Assembly: GCA_029263435.1 (NCBI GenBank)
Contig: JAJCXL010000340.1
Coordinates: 1-7,669, forward strand
Direction of reading: 5' to 3'
DNA length: 7,669 bases
Source: Acidobacteriota bacterium
GTDB taxonomy: Bacteria; Acidobacteriota; Vicinamibacteria; Marinacidobacterales; SMYC01
Below, one piece after another: positions 1-6,984 of the stretch. Position 1 is the stretch's first letter, and the number at the start of each line of letters is the position of its first letter. The position numbers and the translations under genes were made by a program. The notes under the pieces were generated by a model. It was not told the origin of the DNA and made no database searches. It saw only the letters and a program-made list of their open reading frames with translations.

Positions 1-69
1 GCTTTCACCGTCATCGCCTTCGTGCTGCTGATGCTCATCGACGAGCCGGTCGAAGGGGCGTCGTCGTGA
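1..69 (+). CDS. C-terminal end of an upstream membrane protein (partial)
   Basis: The first frame is open from base 1 to a TGA at 67-69 and gives 22 residues. It starts with a hydrophobic run (AFTVIAFVLLMLI) that looks like the end of a transmembrane helix, followed by a short polar tail (DEPVEGASS). The stop overlaps the GTG start of the next gene in a GTGA arrangement, which is typical of translationally coupled genes and supports this being a real gene end. A last helix followed by an acidic residue and Pro (IDEP) is seen in acyltransferase-3 family proteins among others, but this is too little sequence to assign a family. Confidence 0.6.
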   Translation, partial: AFTVIAFVLLMLIDEPVEGASS

Positions 70-1022
70 TCCGTCGTCATTGGAAGAAAATACTTTTGGG
101 CATCGTGCTCACAGCCCTTGTTTTCACGTTCGTGGGGCTTCCTTATCTGCTCGCTCGACTCGTCACCACTGCCGGCACTCGGCCCATGGATTTGGCCTTG
201 ACGTCGTCGCCGTCCGACTACGGCTTGGACTTCGAAGAGGTGAGCTTCACGTCGGTCGACGGCGTGCCGTTATCCGGGTGGTATCTCGGGGGTGCGGACT
301 CGGATGTCGTAATCGCTTGCGGACATGGCCTCTTTCGATCGCGACGAGAAGTCTTGGATCGCGCGGCTTTTTTTCGGCGCCGCGGCTTTGACACGCTCGT
401 GTTCGACTTCCGGCGTCACGGTACCACCTCGACCGATGCCAAAGTCACGATGGGGTACAACGAGCGGCTCGACTTCTTGGGCGCGGCGGAGTTTCTCGAG
501 CGAGGCCATCCCGAGGCGGAGGTCGTCCTCTACGGTGTGTCGATGGGCGCGGCGGCTGCGCTCCTGGCCGCCCGGGATTCGGAGACGATCTCGGCCGTCA
601 TCGCGGACAGCTCTTTTTTGAACTTCGAGCACACGGTCTCTCACCACGTCGAGATGCTGTTCGGGCTGCCTCGCTTTCCGGTGGCCTCCACGTTGTTGTT
701 CTTTTTTCAGCGCGCCGCCGGCATCGATGTGTTGGATTTCGATCTCGAGCGTGCGGTCGCTGCGCTCGGTGACCGGCCGGTCTTGATCGCAGCCGGCGGC
801 GACGATCGTCGGATGCCGGCGGAGATCCAGCGGCGTTTGTTCGAAGCGTCGAAGACCGATCGGAGCGTGTTTCGAGTTTTTCCGGGAGCCGGGCACGGCC
901 GAGCCCATCGAACGGACCCTGAAGGCTACGAACGGATGCTGGATGATTTCTTGGCCGGCGCCGTCAGGCTTCCAGCGGTTGATGCACCCGCGGCAAAAGA
1001 TAGTATCCGCGAGTCTCGGTGA
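66..1022 (+). CDS. Membrane-anchored alpha/beta hydrolase (FrsA/COG1073-like)
   Basis: This 318-residue protein is a serine hydrolase of the alpha/beta-hydrolase fold. Residues about 9-30 form one hydrophobic helix after a basic N-terminus (MIRRHWKK), so it is probably anchored in the inner membrane with the catalytic domain outside; it could also be an uncleaved signal. The nucleophile elbow is GVSMG (157-161), giving Ser159. The likely acid is Asp246 or Asp247 in AGGDDRR, and the likely base is His277 in GAGHG. The FDFRRHGTT segment (113-121) is typical of the COG1073-type family. The GTG start at 66 has AAGGGG at 53-58, seven bases upstream, and overlaps the previous stop by 4 bases, so the two genes are probably one operon. 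The tail after about residue 300 lies outside the fold and overlaps the convergent gene. Substrate is unknown; carboxylesterase or acyl hydrolase is a guess from the fold. Confidence 0.88.
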   Translation: MIRRHWKKILLGIVLTALVFTFVGLPYLLARLVTTAGTRPMDLALTSSPSDYGLDFEEVSFTSVDGVPLSGWYLGGADSDVVIACGHGLFRSRREVLDRAAFFRRRGFDTLVFDFRRHGTTSTDAKVTMGYNERLDFLGAAEFLERGHPEAEVVLYGVSMGAAAALLAARDSETISAVIADSSFLNFEHTVSHHVEMLFGLPRFPVASTLLFFFQRAAGIDVLDFDLERAVAALGDRPVLIAAGGDDRRMPAEIQRRLFEASKTDRSVFRVFPGAGHGRAHRTDPEGYERMLDDFLAGAVRLPAVDAPAAKDSIRESR

Positions 1023-1395
1023 GCCGCTTGGTGGCGAACGCTCGACCATCCGCGCCGGGGTGGTCGGGGAAGTGGCTGAGAAACACGTCGCGAATGGTGT
1101 CGTAGTCTTCGAGCAGGAAATAGCGCTGGATGTGGGTCGCGGTGTTGATACCTCGGTCCCAGTACTGCAAGTTCACGCGGAGCACGGCCTCGAGCGGCCG
1201 CGAATCAGTCGGAGGCTCTTCTTCGTAGGTATCGGCCTCGACCCAAATCGAGATCTCCTCCGACTCGACAATCTTGTCGTGCGCGTGAGTCATGTAGTAC
1301 TTCCAGAGCTTGAACTCACGCAACGGAATGAATCGCGGCGCAGGCGCCTCGCCAGGTGCCCTTAGCTTGCACCTCACCATTTTGACCCTAGTCAT
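964..1395 (-). CDS. Hypothetical protein, unrecognised family
   Basis: I do not recognise this protein. From the ATG at 1395 it has 143 residues, no signal peptide, no membrane segment and no cysteine-rich motif. It is rich in aromatic and charged residues (for example FKLWKYY, ISIWVEAD, LQYWDRG, IQRYFLLEDYD), as expected of a small soluble globular protein. Codons from about 1340 to 964 have strong G/C third positions, which supports real coding. The frame stays open to an ATG at 1524, but the first 17 codons of that extension have mostly A/T third positions and no clear ribosome site. The ATG at 1395 has GGGAG six bases upstream, so I prefer it; the ATG at 1380 is also possible. The 3' end overlaps the convergent hydrolase by 59 bases. 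It lies downstream of the mltF-like gene on the same strand, after a 180-base gap. Confidence 0.6.
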   Translation of the reverse strand: MTRVKMVRCKLRAPGEAPAPRFIPLREFKLWKYYMTHAHDKIVESEEISIWVEADTYEEEPPTDSRPLEAVLRVNLQYWDRGINTATHIQRYFLLEDYDTIRDVFLSHFPDHPGADGRAFATKRLTETRGYYLLPRVHQPLEA

Positions 1396-1401
1396 CCGCG
1401 T

Positions 1402-1406
1402 CTCCC
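1402..1406 (-). promoter_or_regulatory. Ribosome binding site favouring the start at 1395
   Basis: The minus strand reads GGGAG six bases before the ATG at 1395. No comparable site precedes the upstream ATG at 1524. A weaker AGGG precedes the alternative ATG at 1380. This is the main reason for choosing the shorter gene model. Confidence 0.4.
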
Positions 1407-1479
1407 AAACCGCCCCATAGCTCTCCAGAAGGCGAACACGGTCGAGGCCCACGACCTCCAACTGGCAGAGTGTTAGTCG

Positions 1480-1508
1480 AGTATAACCAGATCGATTCTG
1501 AAACTGAA
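1480..1508 (-). promoter_or_regulatory. Candidate sigma-70-type promoter for the small hypothetical gene
   Basis: On the minus strand, TTCAGT (1503-1508) is followed after 17 bases by TATACT (1480-1485), which matches the -10 consensus at five of six positions. The -35 match is weak (three of six). The site sits in an A/T-richer patch of an otherwise GC-rich window, about 85 bases upstream of the preferred ATG at 1395. It lies inside the longest possible reading frame, so if it is real it argues against the start at 1524. This is inference from sequence only. Confidence 0.3.
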
Positions 1509-1575
1509 GCGTAACCCCTGACATCTCAGCGCCATAGGCTCAACCCGCTCTAACATCGAGAGTTGGAGGCCGTGC

Positions 1576-3090
1576 TCAGAGGTCTTCGTCACGTGCCTTG
1601 GAGGACGTGACGATATCCGTCGAGCGGCGAAAGGCGATGTAGTACTTGTAAATGTTGCTTACGTACTGCACGGTCTCACGGCCGATCTCTTTCGCCGCGA
1701 TGACTTCGACGTGGTCGAACCAGACGTTGGGGTCGAGACCCGACGCCTCGGCTTTTTTTCGCAGCCCCCTCACTCTCGCGGGGCCCGCGTTGTAGGAGGC
1801 GAAGGTAAACAAGGTCTTGGCGACGTCGGTCATCTCCTCGTCCTCGAAGTAGCGATCGCGCAAGAAGCGTAGGTATTTCGCTCCGGCATGGATATTCGAC
1901 TCGAGCACCTCGATGTCCGGAATTCCGACCACCGGGTCGGTCGCGGTGCTCTTCAACAACTGCATCACACCGATGGCGCCCGCGCCGCTTCGGACGCTTT
2001 GGTCGAGCCCGGACTCCTGATAGCCCAGCGCGGCAAGCATCAAGTAGTCGAACTCGTACGTATCCCCGTAGCGTCGGAACAGCTCGACCGTCTCTTGGAA
2101 ACGACCCATCGAGGAGCCCGAAAGGACCCGCTCGACATATTTCGTGCTCGAGAGGTAGCGCTTGGAGAGGATGTTTCCCATCAACGTCCCGAGTCGATTT
2201 CTTCGTACGAACGCGTTTATCTGTGCTTCGAGCGCCGGACTGTCTTTGCGAAACGCCCACGCGATCTCGCCGCCGGTGCGAAGCGTGAGATCGGAGTGGA
2301 GCTCGAGGTCGGGAAGGATCTGGGCCCACAGCTCGGCTTTGTGGCTGTCGACTACCGCAAGCGGAAGAATTCCGGCGTTGACCATTTCGAGGAGGTCCTC
2401 GTCTTCGAGGTGCTCGTCGGCGAGCACGATCCGAGCTTCCTGGTGCCCGGCGGAGCGCAACGTCTCGTTGAGCGTCATCACGCTGTCGTAGTAGCTGCTC
2501 GAGCGTCTCACGTGCACTTCTTTTCCCGACAGGTCCTCGATCGAGGCGAGCGGCCCGCTCTCGGGTCCGGTGACGACGATCTCCGAGATGTTTGAAGCGA
2601 GTGGCTCCGAGAAGGCGACCTGCTCGGAGCGAGCCTCGGTGATCGTCAGGCCTGCGGCGGCGATATCCGCCCGACCCGAGACGAGTGCGGGCAAGAGCTG
2701 ATCGCGGGTTACCGGAATGATCGCCACATAGACTTTGAGATTCTTGGTGTCGAGGCTTTCATTGAGCTCTTTTTCGAACAGCTGGAGGGCTTCGTAAGAA
2801 AGGCCTCGCTGGGTCGGCCCGTCGAGAAAATACTGGGTCAAGCTCGGTGTCACGACCGCGCGGATCACGCGCCGTTCGCGCATTTCGTCGAAGTCCCCGT
2901 GGAAAGGCTCGAGCAGGGGTGCCAAAAACTCGGGTAGCGACTCTTCTCCTGCGGCGAGAACGAGGGCCTCTGCGTCGGAGCTCTCCGCCGCGGCGCTCTC
3001 GGTGGTCTCCGGCGAGTCCTCGTCCGGGCGGTGTGGTGCGGGTGTGCATCCGAACAAGATCGCGGCGAGCAGCCATGTCATCTCCCTCAT
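1576..3090 (-). CDS. mltF: Membrane-bound lytic murein transglycosylase, MltF-like lipoprotein
   Basis: This 504-residue protein cleaves peptidoglycan glycan strands between MurNAc and GlcNAc, forming 1,6-anhydro ends, in the periplasm. The N-terminus is a lipoprotein signal with lipobox LFGC, Cys15 being the lipidated residue, so it is probably held in the outer membrane. Residues about 20-50 are an Asp/Glu/Ser/Ala-rich linker. Residues about 75-315 are a family-3 solute-binding domain, with the signature GLTITEARSEQVAFSEPL at 147-164. Residues about 340-490 are the SLT domain: catalytic Glu359 in YQESG, then GAIGVMQL (371-378), AGAKYL (402-407), SYNAGP (432-437) and a C-terminal ETVQYVSNI. 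Domain order and length match MltF (about 518 residues in E. coli). The ATG at 3090 has GGAGG six bases upstream. The gene is divergent from the secreted hydrolase. Ligand specificity of the binding domain cannot be told from sequence. Confidence 0.95.
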   Translation of the reverse strand: MREMTWLLAAILFGCTPAPHRPDEDSPETTESAAAESSDAEALVLAAGEESLPEFLAPLLEPFHGDFDEMRERRVIRAVVTPSLTQYFLDGPTQRGLSYEALQLFEKELNESLDTKNLKVYVAIIPVTRDQLLPALVSGRADIAAAGLTITEARSEQVAFSEPLASNISEIVVTGPESGPLASIEDLSGKEVHVRRSSSYYDSVMTLNETLRSAGHQEARIVLADEHLEDEDLLEMVNAGILPLAVVDSHKAELWAQILPDLELHSDLTLRTGGEIAWAFRKDSPALEAQINAFVRRNRLGTLMGNILSKRYLSSTKYVERVLSGSSMGRFQETVELFRRYGDTYEFDYLMLAALGYQESGLDQSVRSGAGAIGVMQLLKSTATDPVVGIPDIEVLESNIHAGAKYLRFLRDRYFEDEEMTDVAKTLFTFASYNAGPARVRGLRKKAEASGLDPNVWFDHVEVIAAKEIGRETVQYVSNIYKYYIAFRRSTDIVTSSKARDEDL

Positions 3091-3156
3091 GCAATTCCTC
3101 CGGGGTGTAGCCTATCCATCACGCTGCGGTCGCGCCACAGTGCTAAGCTTTCGTGA
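3091..3156. promoter_or_regulatory. Divergent intergenic promoter region
   Basis: These 66 bases separate the divergent mltF-like gene and the secreted hydrolase, so promoters for both must lie here or run into the opposite genes. I see the mltF ribosome site and an A/T-richer patch near 3141-3152 (TGCTAAGCTTTCG, plus strand) that could contribute a -10 element. I see no convincing -35/-10 pair and no operator. Confidence 0.35.
3097..3101 (-). promoter_or_regulatory. Strong ribosome binding site of the mltF-like gene
   Basis: The minus strand reads GGAGG, extended to GGAGGAA, six bases before the ATG at 3090. It is the best Shine-Dalgarno match in the window and fixes the start, ruling out the in-frame ATG three codons later as the primary start. 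Confidence 0.75.
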
Positions 3157-4410
3157 ATGATGGGACGCACCGTGGCCCTCCTCTTGTTATCGCTGGCTGC
3201 GATGAGAGCGCACGCGCAACACGACCCCGCGCTCACGGCGTTTTTCGAAGCCGAGGATATCGTCGAGCGGGAGCGGGCCGCTCGCCCGATCGTCTCTTCC
3301 GGTGCACCGTTCACCCGCATTCATTCGGCCCTGGCTGTGGGCCGACTCTACGCCCCAAACGTGGAGACCGGGCTGCTCGAGTGGAGCCGCAAAGCGGACC
3401 GCGGTGAGCATCAATATGTCGTGCTCGTGCCGGAAGACTACGACCCCTCGAAAGCCTATCGGGTGTGCTTCTATTTGCACGGTGGTGTGAACCGAGCCGA
3501 GCGTCCCAAGAAAGGTGACACCTGGTGGCGACGCTTCGACCGCTTCGATGGCGTCGACCAGATTTCGGTCTTTCCCGCCGCTTGGCGGGACTCGCTCTGG
3601 TGGCAGAAAAGCCAGGTCGAGAATTTGGAAGCGATTCTCGATCGGATCAAAGTCACCTATCACGTCGACACCAACCGGGTGTACCTCTTCGGGGTCTCGG
3701 ACGGTGGTACCGGCGTGTACTACTACGCGATGAAAGCTCCGACGGTGTGGGCGGGGTTTCTCCCGTTTATCGGTCAGCCGGCGGTGCTCGCCAATCCCGC
3801 GACCGGCATGGAAGGTGAGCTCTTCGAGAACAACCTTCTCAATCGAGCTCTCTACATCGTCAACGGGGAGACCGACCGGTTGTACCCGTCGGCGCGGATG
3901 TTGCCTTACGTCGAAGCGTTCAGAGAGCTCGGGGCCGACGTGTCGTTTCGCTCCCGAGCGGGCGGCCACAACACCCGATGGTGGAACTCGGAGACTCCGA
4001 GGATCGAGAAGTTCATCGAGTCTCATCCTCGGGATCCACTCCCGGACCGGCTCGTGTGGGAGACCGAGGATCCGAAGAGTTTCGGGCGCATTCAATGGCT
4101 GATCATCGATGAGCTCGCATCCGGCCCACCCGCACGCGGGTTGTTTCCACACGAAGCGGCGTTCGGACGATTGAGTATCGACAGAACCGGGAATGTCTTC
4201 GCCGCCACCGCGAGCGGCGTAAAACGCTTTCGCATTTTGCTGTCGCCCCGAGAGATCGATTTCGACAGTCCGATCCAGGTCGTCGTCAATGGAGCCGTCG
4301 TGTTCGAGGCGCCGGTCGAAAGAAGCGTCCGGACGCTCCTCCACTACGCTGCCCGTGACAACGACCCGAGCGCGCTGTTCGGCGCGGAAGTCGAGGTGGT
4401 GGTGCCGTGA
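3157..4410 (+). CDS. Secreted alpha/beta hydrolase (esterase/peptidase-like) with C-terminal beta domain
   Basis: This 417-residue protein has a signal peptide: a hydrophobic core (VALLLLSLAAM) and a likely signal peptidase I site after AHA at residue 20. The alpha/beta-hydrolase domain spans about 85-290. It has the oxyanion motif YLHGG (106-110), nucleophile Ser181 in GVSDGG (179-184), probable acid Asp240 in NGETDRLYP, and His271 in AGGHNTRWW. The order matches PHB-depolymerase/feruloyl-esterase-like enzymes and COG4099-type predicted peptidases. Residues about 295-417 are a separate, mostly beta region with a repeated-strand look (FRILLSPREIDFD, IQVVVNGAVVFEA), found behind such domains in environmental hydrolases. 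No clear Shine-Dalgarno site precedes the ATG at 3157; a second ATG follows immediately at 3160. The signal peptide argues for one of these two. The true substrate is unknown; an ester or peptide in the periplasm or outside the cell is likely. Confidence 0.88.
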   Translation: MMGRTVALLLLSLAAMRAHAQHDPALTAFFEAEDIVERERAARPIVSSGAPFTRIHSALAVGRLYAPNVETGLLEWSRKADRGEHQYVVLVPEDYDPSKAYRVCFYLHGGVNRAERPKKGDTWWRRFDRFDGVDQISVFPAAWRDSLWWQKSQVENLEAILDRIKVTYHVDTNRVYLFGVSDGGTGVYYYAMKAPTVWAGFLPFIGQPAVLANPATGMEGELFENNLLNRALYIVNGETDRLYPSARMLPYVEAFRELGADVSFRSRAGGHNTRWWNSETPRIEKFIESHPRDPLPDRLVWETEDPKSFGRIQWLIIDELASGPPARGLFPHEAAFGRLSIDRTGNVFAATASGVKRFRILLSPREIDFDSPIQVVVNGAVVFEAPVERSVRTLLHYAARDNDPSALFGAEVEVVVP

Positions 4411-4513
4411 GCTTTTGCGAGAGCGACTTCGATGAGCACCTTTGAGCCGCCCCCGTGGACGTGATAAGACATTCTCCCGTGCCGCCGAAACCGAGCTCTG
4501 GTTGTCAACCGAC
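4411..4513 (+). promoter_or_regulatory. Intergenic leader before the oxidoreductase gene
   Basis: This 103-base gap follows the hydrolase stop. It ends with an 11-base interrupted palindrome, GGTTGTCAACC (4500-4510; arms GGTTG and CAACC), only three bases before the ATG at 4514. A GATAAG at 4463-4468 could be part of a -10 element, but the upstream TTGAGC (4442-4447) is only 15 bases away, too close for a good promoter. I see no U-tract terminator for the preceding gene. The oxidoreductase may be co-transcribed with the hydrolase or have its own promoter here. Confidence 0.3.
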
Positions 4514-5662
4514 ATGACGAGAACCGCTGACGTTGCCATCGTAGGTGGCGGGATCATAGGTGCTTCCGTCGCTTATCACCTCGCGGCACTCGGCGTGCCG
4601 AGAGTGGTGGTGTTCGAGCGCGAGGAGATCTTGGGCGCGGGCTCCACCGGAAAATGTGCGGGCGGCGTGAGGTTGCAGTTCTCCTCGGAGGCGAACGTGG
4701 AGATGTCTCGTCAGAGCATCCTCGCTTTCGAGCGGTTCGAGGACGAGCACGGCGTCGTCGTGGACTTCAAGCGGACGGGATACCTCTTCGTGCTCGGAAA
4801 CCTCGAGGACTACGCGGTGTTTCGCAACAACGCTGAGCGCCAACGGGCGCTGGGCGTTCCCGTCGAGCTCCTCACGCCCGCCCAAGCGCAAGAGCTCGTT
4901 CCGATGTTGAACACCGATGACCTCGTCGGGGCCACGTTTTGTGGAGGGGACGGCATCGCGAACCCCCACGCCATTCTCGAGGGCTATGCGAAACACGCGA
5001 AGCGGTTGGGTGTCCAGATTCTGAAATCCGTCGAGGTCACGTCCATCGACCTGGCGGGCGACAGCGTGGTGGCGCTCGATACGAACCAAGGACGCTGGCA
5101 GGTCGGCCACGTCGTCAACGCGGCCGGTCCTTGGGCCCGCCAGATCGGCGCCATGGCGGGCATCGACATTCCGGTGGAGCCGGTGCGGCGTCAGTATTTC
5201 GTGACCAAACCGATGGATTGGATTCCGGATCCCTTTCCGCTCCTCATCGACTGGAGTACCGGCTGCTACATGCACAAAGAGAGCGGCGGCATGCTGGTGG
5301 GGGAGTCGGATCCCGATGAGCCGCCGGGCTTCGGTCAACAAGTCGATTGGGATTTTCTCGGCCGGGTGGCGGAGCATGGCTCTCACCGCGTCCCGCTTCT
5401 CGCCGAAGCCGAAGTGCTTCGGGGCGTGGCGGGCCTCTACGAAGTCTCGCCCGACCACAACGCGATCATCGGCGCTCCGGCAACGGTTCCGAACTTCATC
5501 TGCGCCAACGGTTTTAGCGGGCATGGCATGCAACACGCGCCGGCCGCGGGCAAAGCGGTGGCTGAGCTCGTGGCGCAAGGCGAGTCCACGAGTATTTCTC
5601 TCGATGCCTATGCATTCGATCGCTTCGCGCGAGAGCAGATGCCGGAGTTCAATGTCATCTGA
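4514..5662 (+). CDS. FAD-dependent amine/amino-acid oxidoreductase (DadA/SoxB-like, DAO family)
   Basis: This 382-residue flavoenzyme should oxidise the C-N bond of an amino acid or N-substituted glycine such as sarcosine, in the cytoplasm. It opens with the ADP-binding Rossmann motif GGGIIG (11-16) and the ribose-binding acid Glu35 (VVVFERE). The FAD-contact loop is STGKCAGGVRLQF (44-56). The C-terminus has GLYEVSPDHNAIIG (307-320) and GFSGHGMQHAPAAGKA (333-348), the flavin-pocket signatures of COG0665 enzymes (sarcosine oxidase beta, glycine oxidase, D-amino acid dehydrogenase). Length is right for the single-domain family. The ATG at 4514 places the motif at the usual distance; the frame extends to a TTG at 4442, but that would add an unusual 24-residue basic leader. 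No good Shine-Dalgarno site is visible. It overlaps the next gene by 11 bases. Exact substrate and electron acceptor (oxygen or a quinone/ETF) cannot be decided from sequence. Confidence 0.92.
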   Translation: MTRTADVAIVGGGIIGASVAYHLAALGVPRVVVFEREEILGAGSTGKCAGGVRLQFSSEANVEMSRQSILAFERFEDEHGVVVDFKRTGYLFVLGNLEDYAVFRNNAERQRALGVPVELLTPAQAQELVPMLNTDDLVGATFCGGDGIANPHAILEGYAKHAKRLGVQILKSVEVTSIDLAGDSVVALDTNQGRWQVGHVVNAAGPWARQIGAMAGIDIPVEPVRRQYFVTKPMDWIPDPFPLLIDWSTGCYMHKESGGMLVGESDPDEPPGFGQQVDWDFLGRVAEHGSHRVPLLAEAEVLRGVAGLYEVSPDHNAIIGAPATVPNFICANGFSGHGMQHAPAAGKAVAELVAQGESTSISLDAYAFDRFAREQMPEFNVI

Positions 5663-6974
5663 GATCCACCTCCAAAGGCGTCAGCGCCGCCAACGGGTAC
5701 TCAATCGCCTCGGGGATGGGCTCCTCGTGCTCCCCACCGCTCCCGTGCGGATGCGAAATGGCGACGTCCCTCATCCGTTCCGGCCGGATAGTGACTTTTA
5801 CTATCTCACCGGCTTCGAGGAGCCTGACGCGGTGCTGGTGGCGTTTCGAAAATCGAGCCGGGAGCACGTCGCCCTGTTGTTCTTACGTGACCGGGATCCC
5901 GAGCGCGAGATTTGGGACGGGCGACGGCTCGGACCTCGAAAAGCGGTTCGAACGCTCGGCATTGACAAGGCCTATTCGATGGCCTCTCTTTATGACGAGC
6001 TCGAATCGCTGCTTCGATCTCACCCCCGCATGTTCTACACGTTGGGGGCGGAAGAGGGAATGGACCGCGATATGTTTCGCATCTTCGAGCGCAATCGTAT
6101 CCATGACTATCGTGGAAACCCGCCGTCCCATCCGGAGGTCTCGGATCCTCGGCCCGCCATCGCGACCGAGCGGCTGACCAAAGACGGCGCTGAAATAGAG
6201 ACGATCGAGCGGGCGGCGGAAGTGAGCGCCTCCGGCCACCGAGAGGCGATGCGGGCCGCGAGACCCGGGATGATGGAGTACGAGCTTCAGGCGGAGCTCG
6301 AAGCGAGCTTCCGACGGCAAGGCTCGAAGCGTAACGGCTACGAGTCGATCGTGGCGAGCGGCACGAACGCATGCGTGCTCCACTACATCGAGAACCAACG
6401 CCGGATGCAGCGAGACGATCTCGTTTTGATCGATGCGGGAGCGGAGATCGACAACTACACCGCCGATATCACCCGCACTTTCCCGGTGTCCGGCACCTTC
6501 ACTCCCGAGCAAGCCGAGGTCTATCGCATCGTGTTGCGCGCGCAAAAAGCCGCCATACGCGCGGTGTCACCGGGGAAATCGTGGCAAGCGCCTCACGCGA
6601 AGGCGGTCAGCGTGGTCGTCGACGGTCTAAGAAAGCTCGGGATCTTGCGCGGGCCGAAAAAGCGTCTCGTGGAGAGCAACGCGTATAAACCGTGGTTCAT
6701 GCACGGAACCAGCCACTGGCTCGGCCTGGACGTGCACGACGCGGGTGGCTACCGAGAGCGTGGGGGCCGGCCGGCCAAGCTCCGTGCCGGAATGGTTCTC
6801 ACGGTGGAGCCGGGGCTCTACTTCGGCGCGCGCGACACCAGCGTGCCCGCCTCTTATCGGGGTATCGGTATCCGGATCGAAGACGACGTGCTCGTCACTC
6901 GCTCCGGCAGTCGAGTTTTGACCGACGACGTTCCGAAAGAGATCCGCGATATCGAACGGCTCTGCCAGAGCTAG
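5652..6974 (+). CDS. pepP: Aminopeptidase P-type Xaa-Pro metallopeptidase (M24)
   Basis: This 440-residue enzyme, almost exactly the length of E. coli PepP (441), should remove the N-terminal residue from peptides with proline in second position, using two manganese ions in the cytoplasm. The N-terminal aminopeptidase P domain (about 1-165) carries DSDFYYLTGFEEPDAV (46-61). The pita-bread catalytic domain (about 175-440) has all five metal ligands: Asp261 (DAGAE), Asp272 (ADITRTFP), His355 (TSHWLG), Glu386 (VEPGLY) and Glu410 (GIRIEDD). His244 (VLHY) and His362 (DVHD) match catalytic histidines of the family. The open frame runs back to 5316 inside the oxidoreductase gene, but homology begins at the ATG at 5652, with GGAG at 5644-5647. 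That start overlaps the upstream stop by 11 bases, implying translational coupling. The intact ligands rule against creatinase, the non-metal member of this fold; prolidase specificity is possible. Confidence 0.94.
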   Translation: MSSEIHLQRRQRRQRVLNRLGDGLLVLPTAPVRMRNGDVPHPFRPDSDFYYLTGFEEPDAVLVAFRKSSREHVALLFLRDRDPEREIWDGRRLGPRKAVRTLGIDKAYSMASLYDELESLLRSHPRMFYTLGAEEGMDRDMFRIFERNRIHDYRGNPPSHPEVSDPRPAIATERLTKDGAEIETIERAAEVSASGHREAMRAARPGMMEYELQAELEASFRRQGSKRNGYESIVASGTNACVLHYIENQRRMQRDDLVLIDAGAEIDNYTADITRTFPVSGTFTPEQAEVYRIVLRAQKAAIRAVSPGKSWQAPHAKAVSVVVDGLRKLGILRGPKKRLVESNAYKPWFMHGTSHWLGLDVHDAGGYRERGGRPAKLRAGMVLTVEPGLYFGARDTSVPASYRGIGIRIEDDVLVTRSGSRVLTDDVPKEIRDIERLCQS

Positions 6975-6984
6975 TTCCCTAGCC

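Noticed and set aside
270..1049. 259-codon minus-strand frame opposite the first hydrolase
   Set aside because: Arg/His-rich antisense product without motifs; the plus-strand protein has a clear nucleophile elbow and His motif.
4442..4513. Upstream TTG start for the oxidoreductase
   Set aside because: It adds a 24-residue basic leader before the Rossmann motif, which normally begins within about ten residues of the start, and it has no ribosome site.
3187..4557. 456-codon open frame on the minus strand covering the secreted hydrolase gene
   Set aside because: The product is rich in Arg, His, Asp and Pro with no family motif, as expected of the antisense of a GC-rich gene. The plus strand encodes a complete hydrolase with signal peptide and catalytic triad.
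4505..5578. 357-codon open frame on the minus strand under the oxidoreductase gene
   Set aside because: Antisense shadow: low-information His/Arg/Asp-rich product, while the plus strand has full FAD-binding signatures.
5316..5651. 112-codon N-terminal extension of the pepP frame
   Set aside because: It lies wholly inside the oxidoreductase gene, its sequence is Ser/Arg-rich and unlike any PepP, and the product from 5652 already has the normal family length.
5652..6974. Creatinase as the identity of the M24 protein
   Set aside because: The neighbours suggest it, but all five metal-binding residues of aminopeptidase P and an N-terminal PepP signature are present, whereas creatinase does not use metal.
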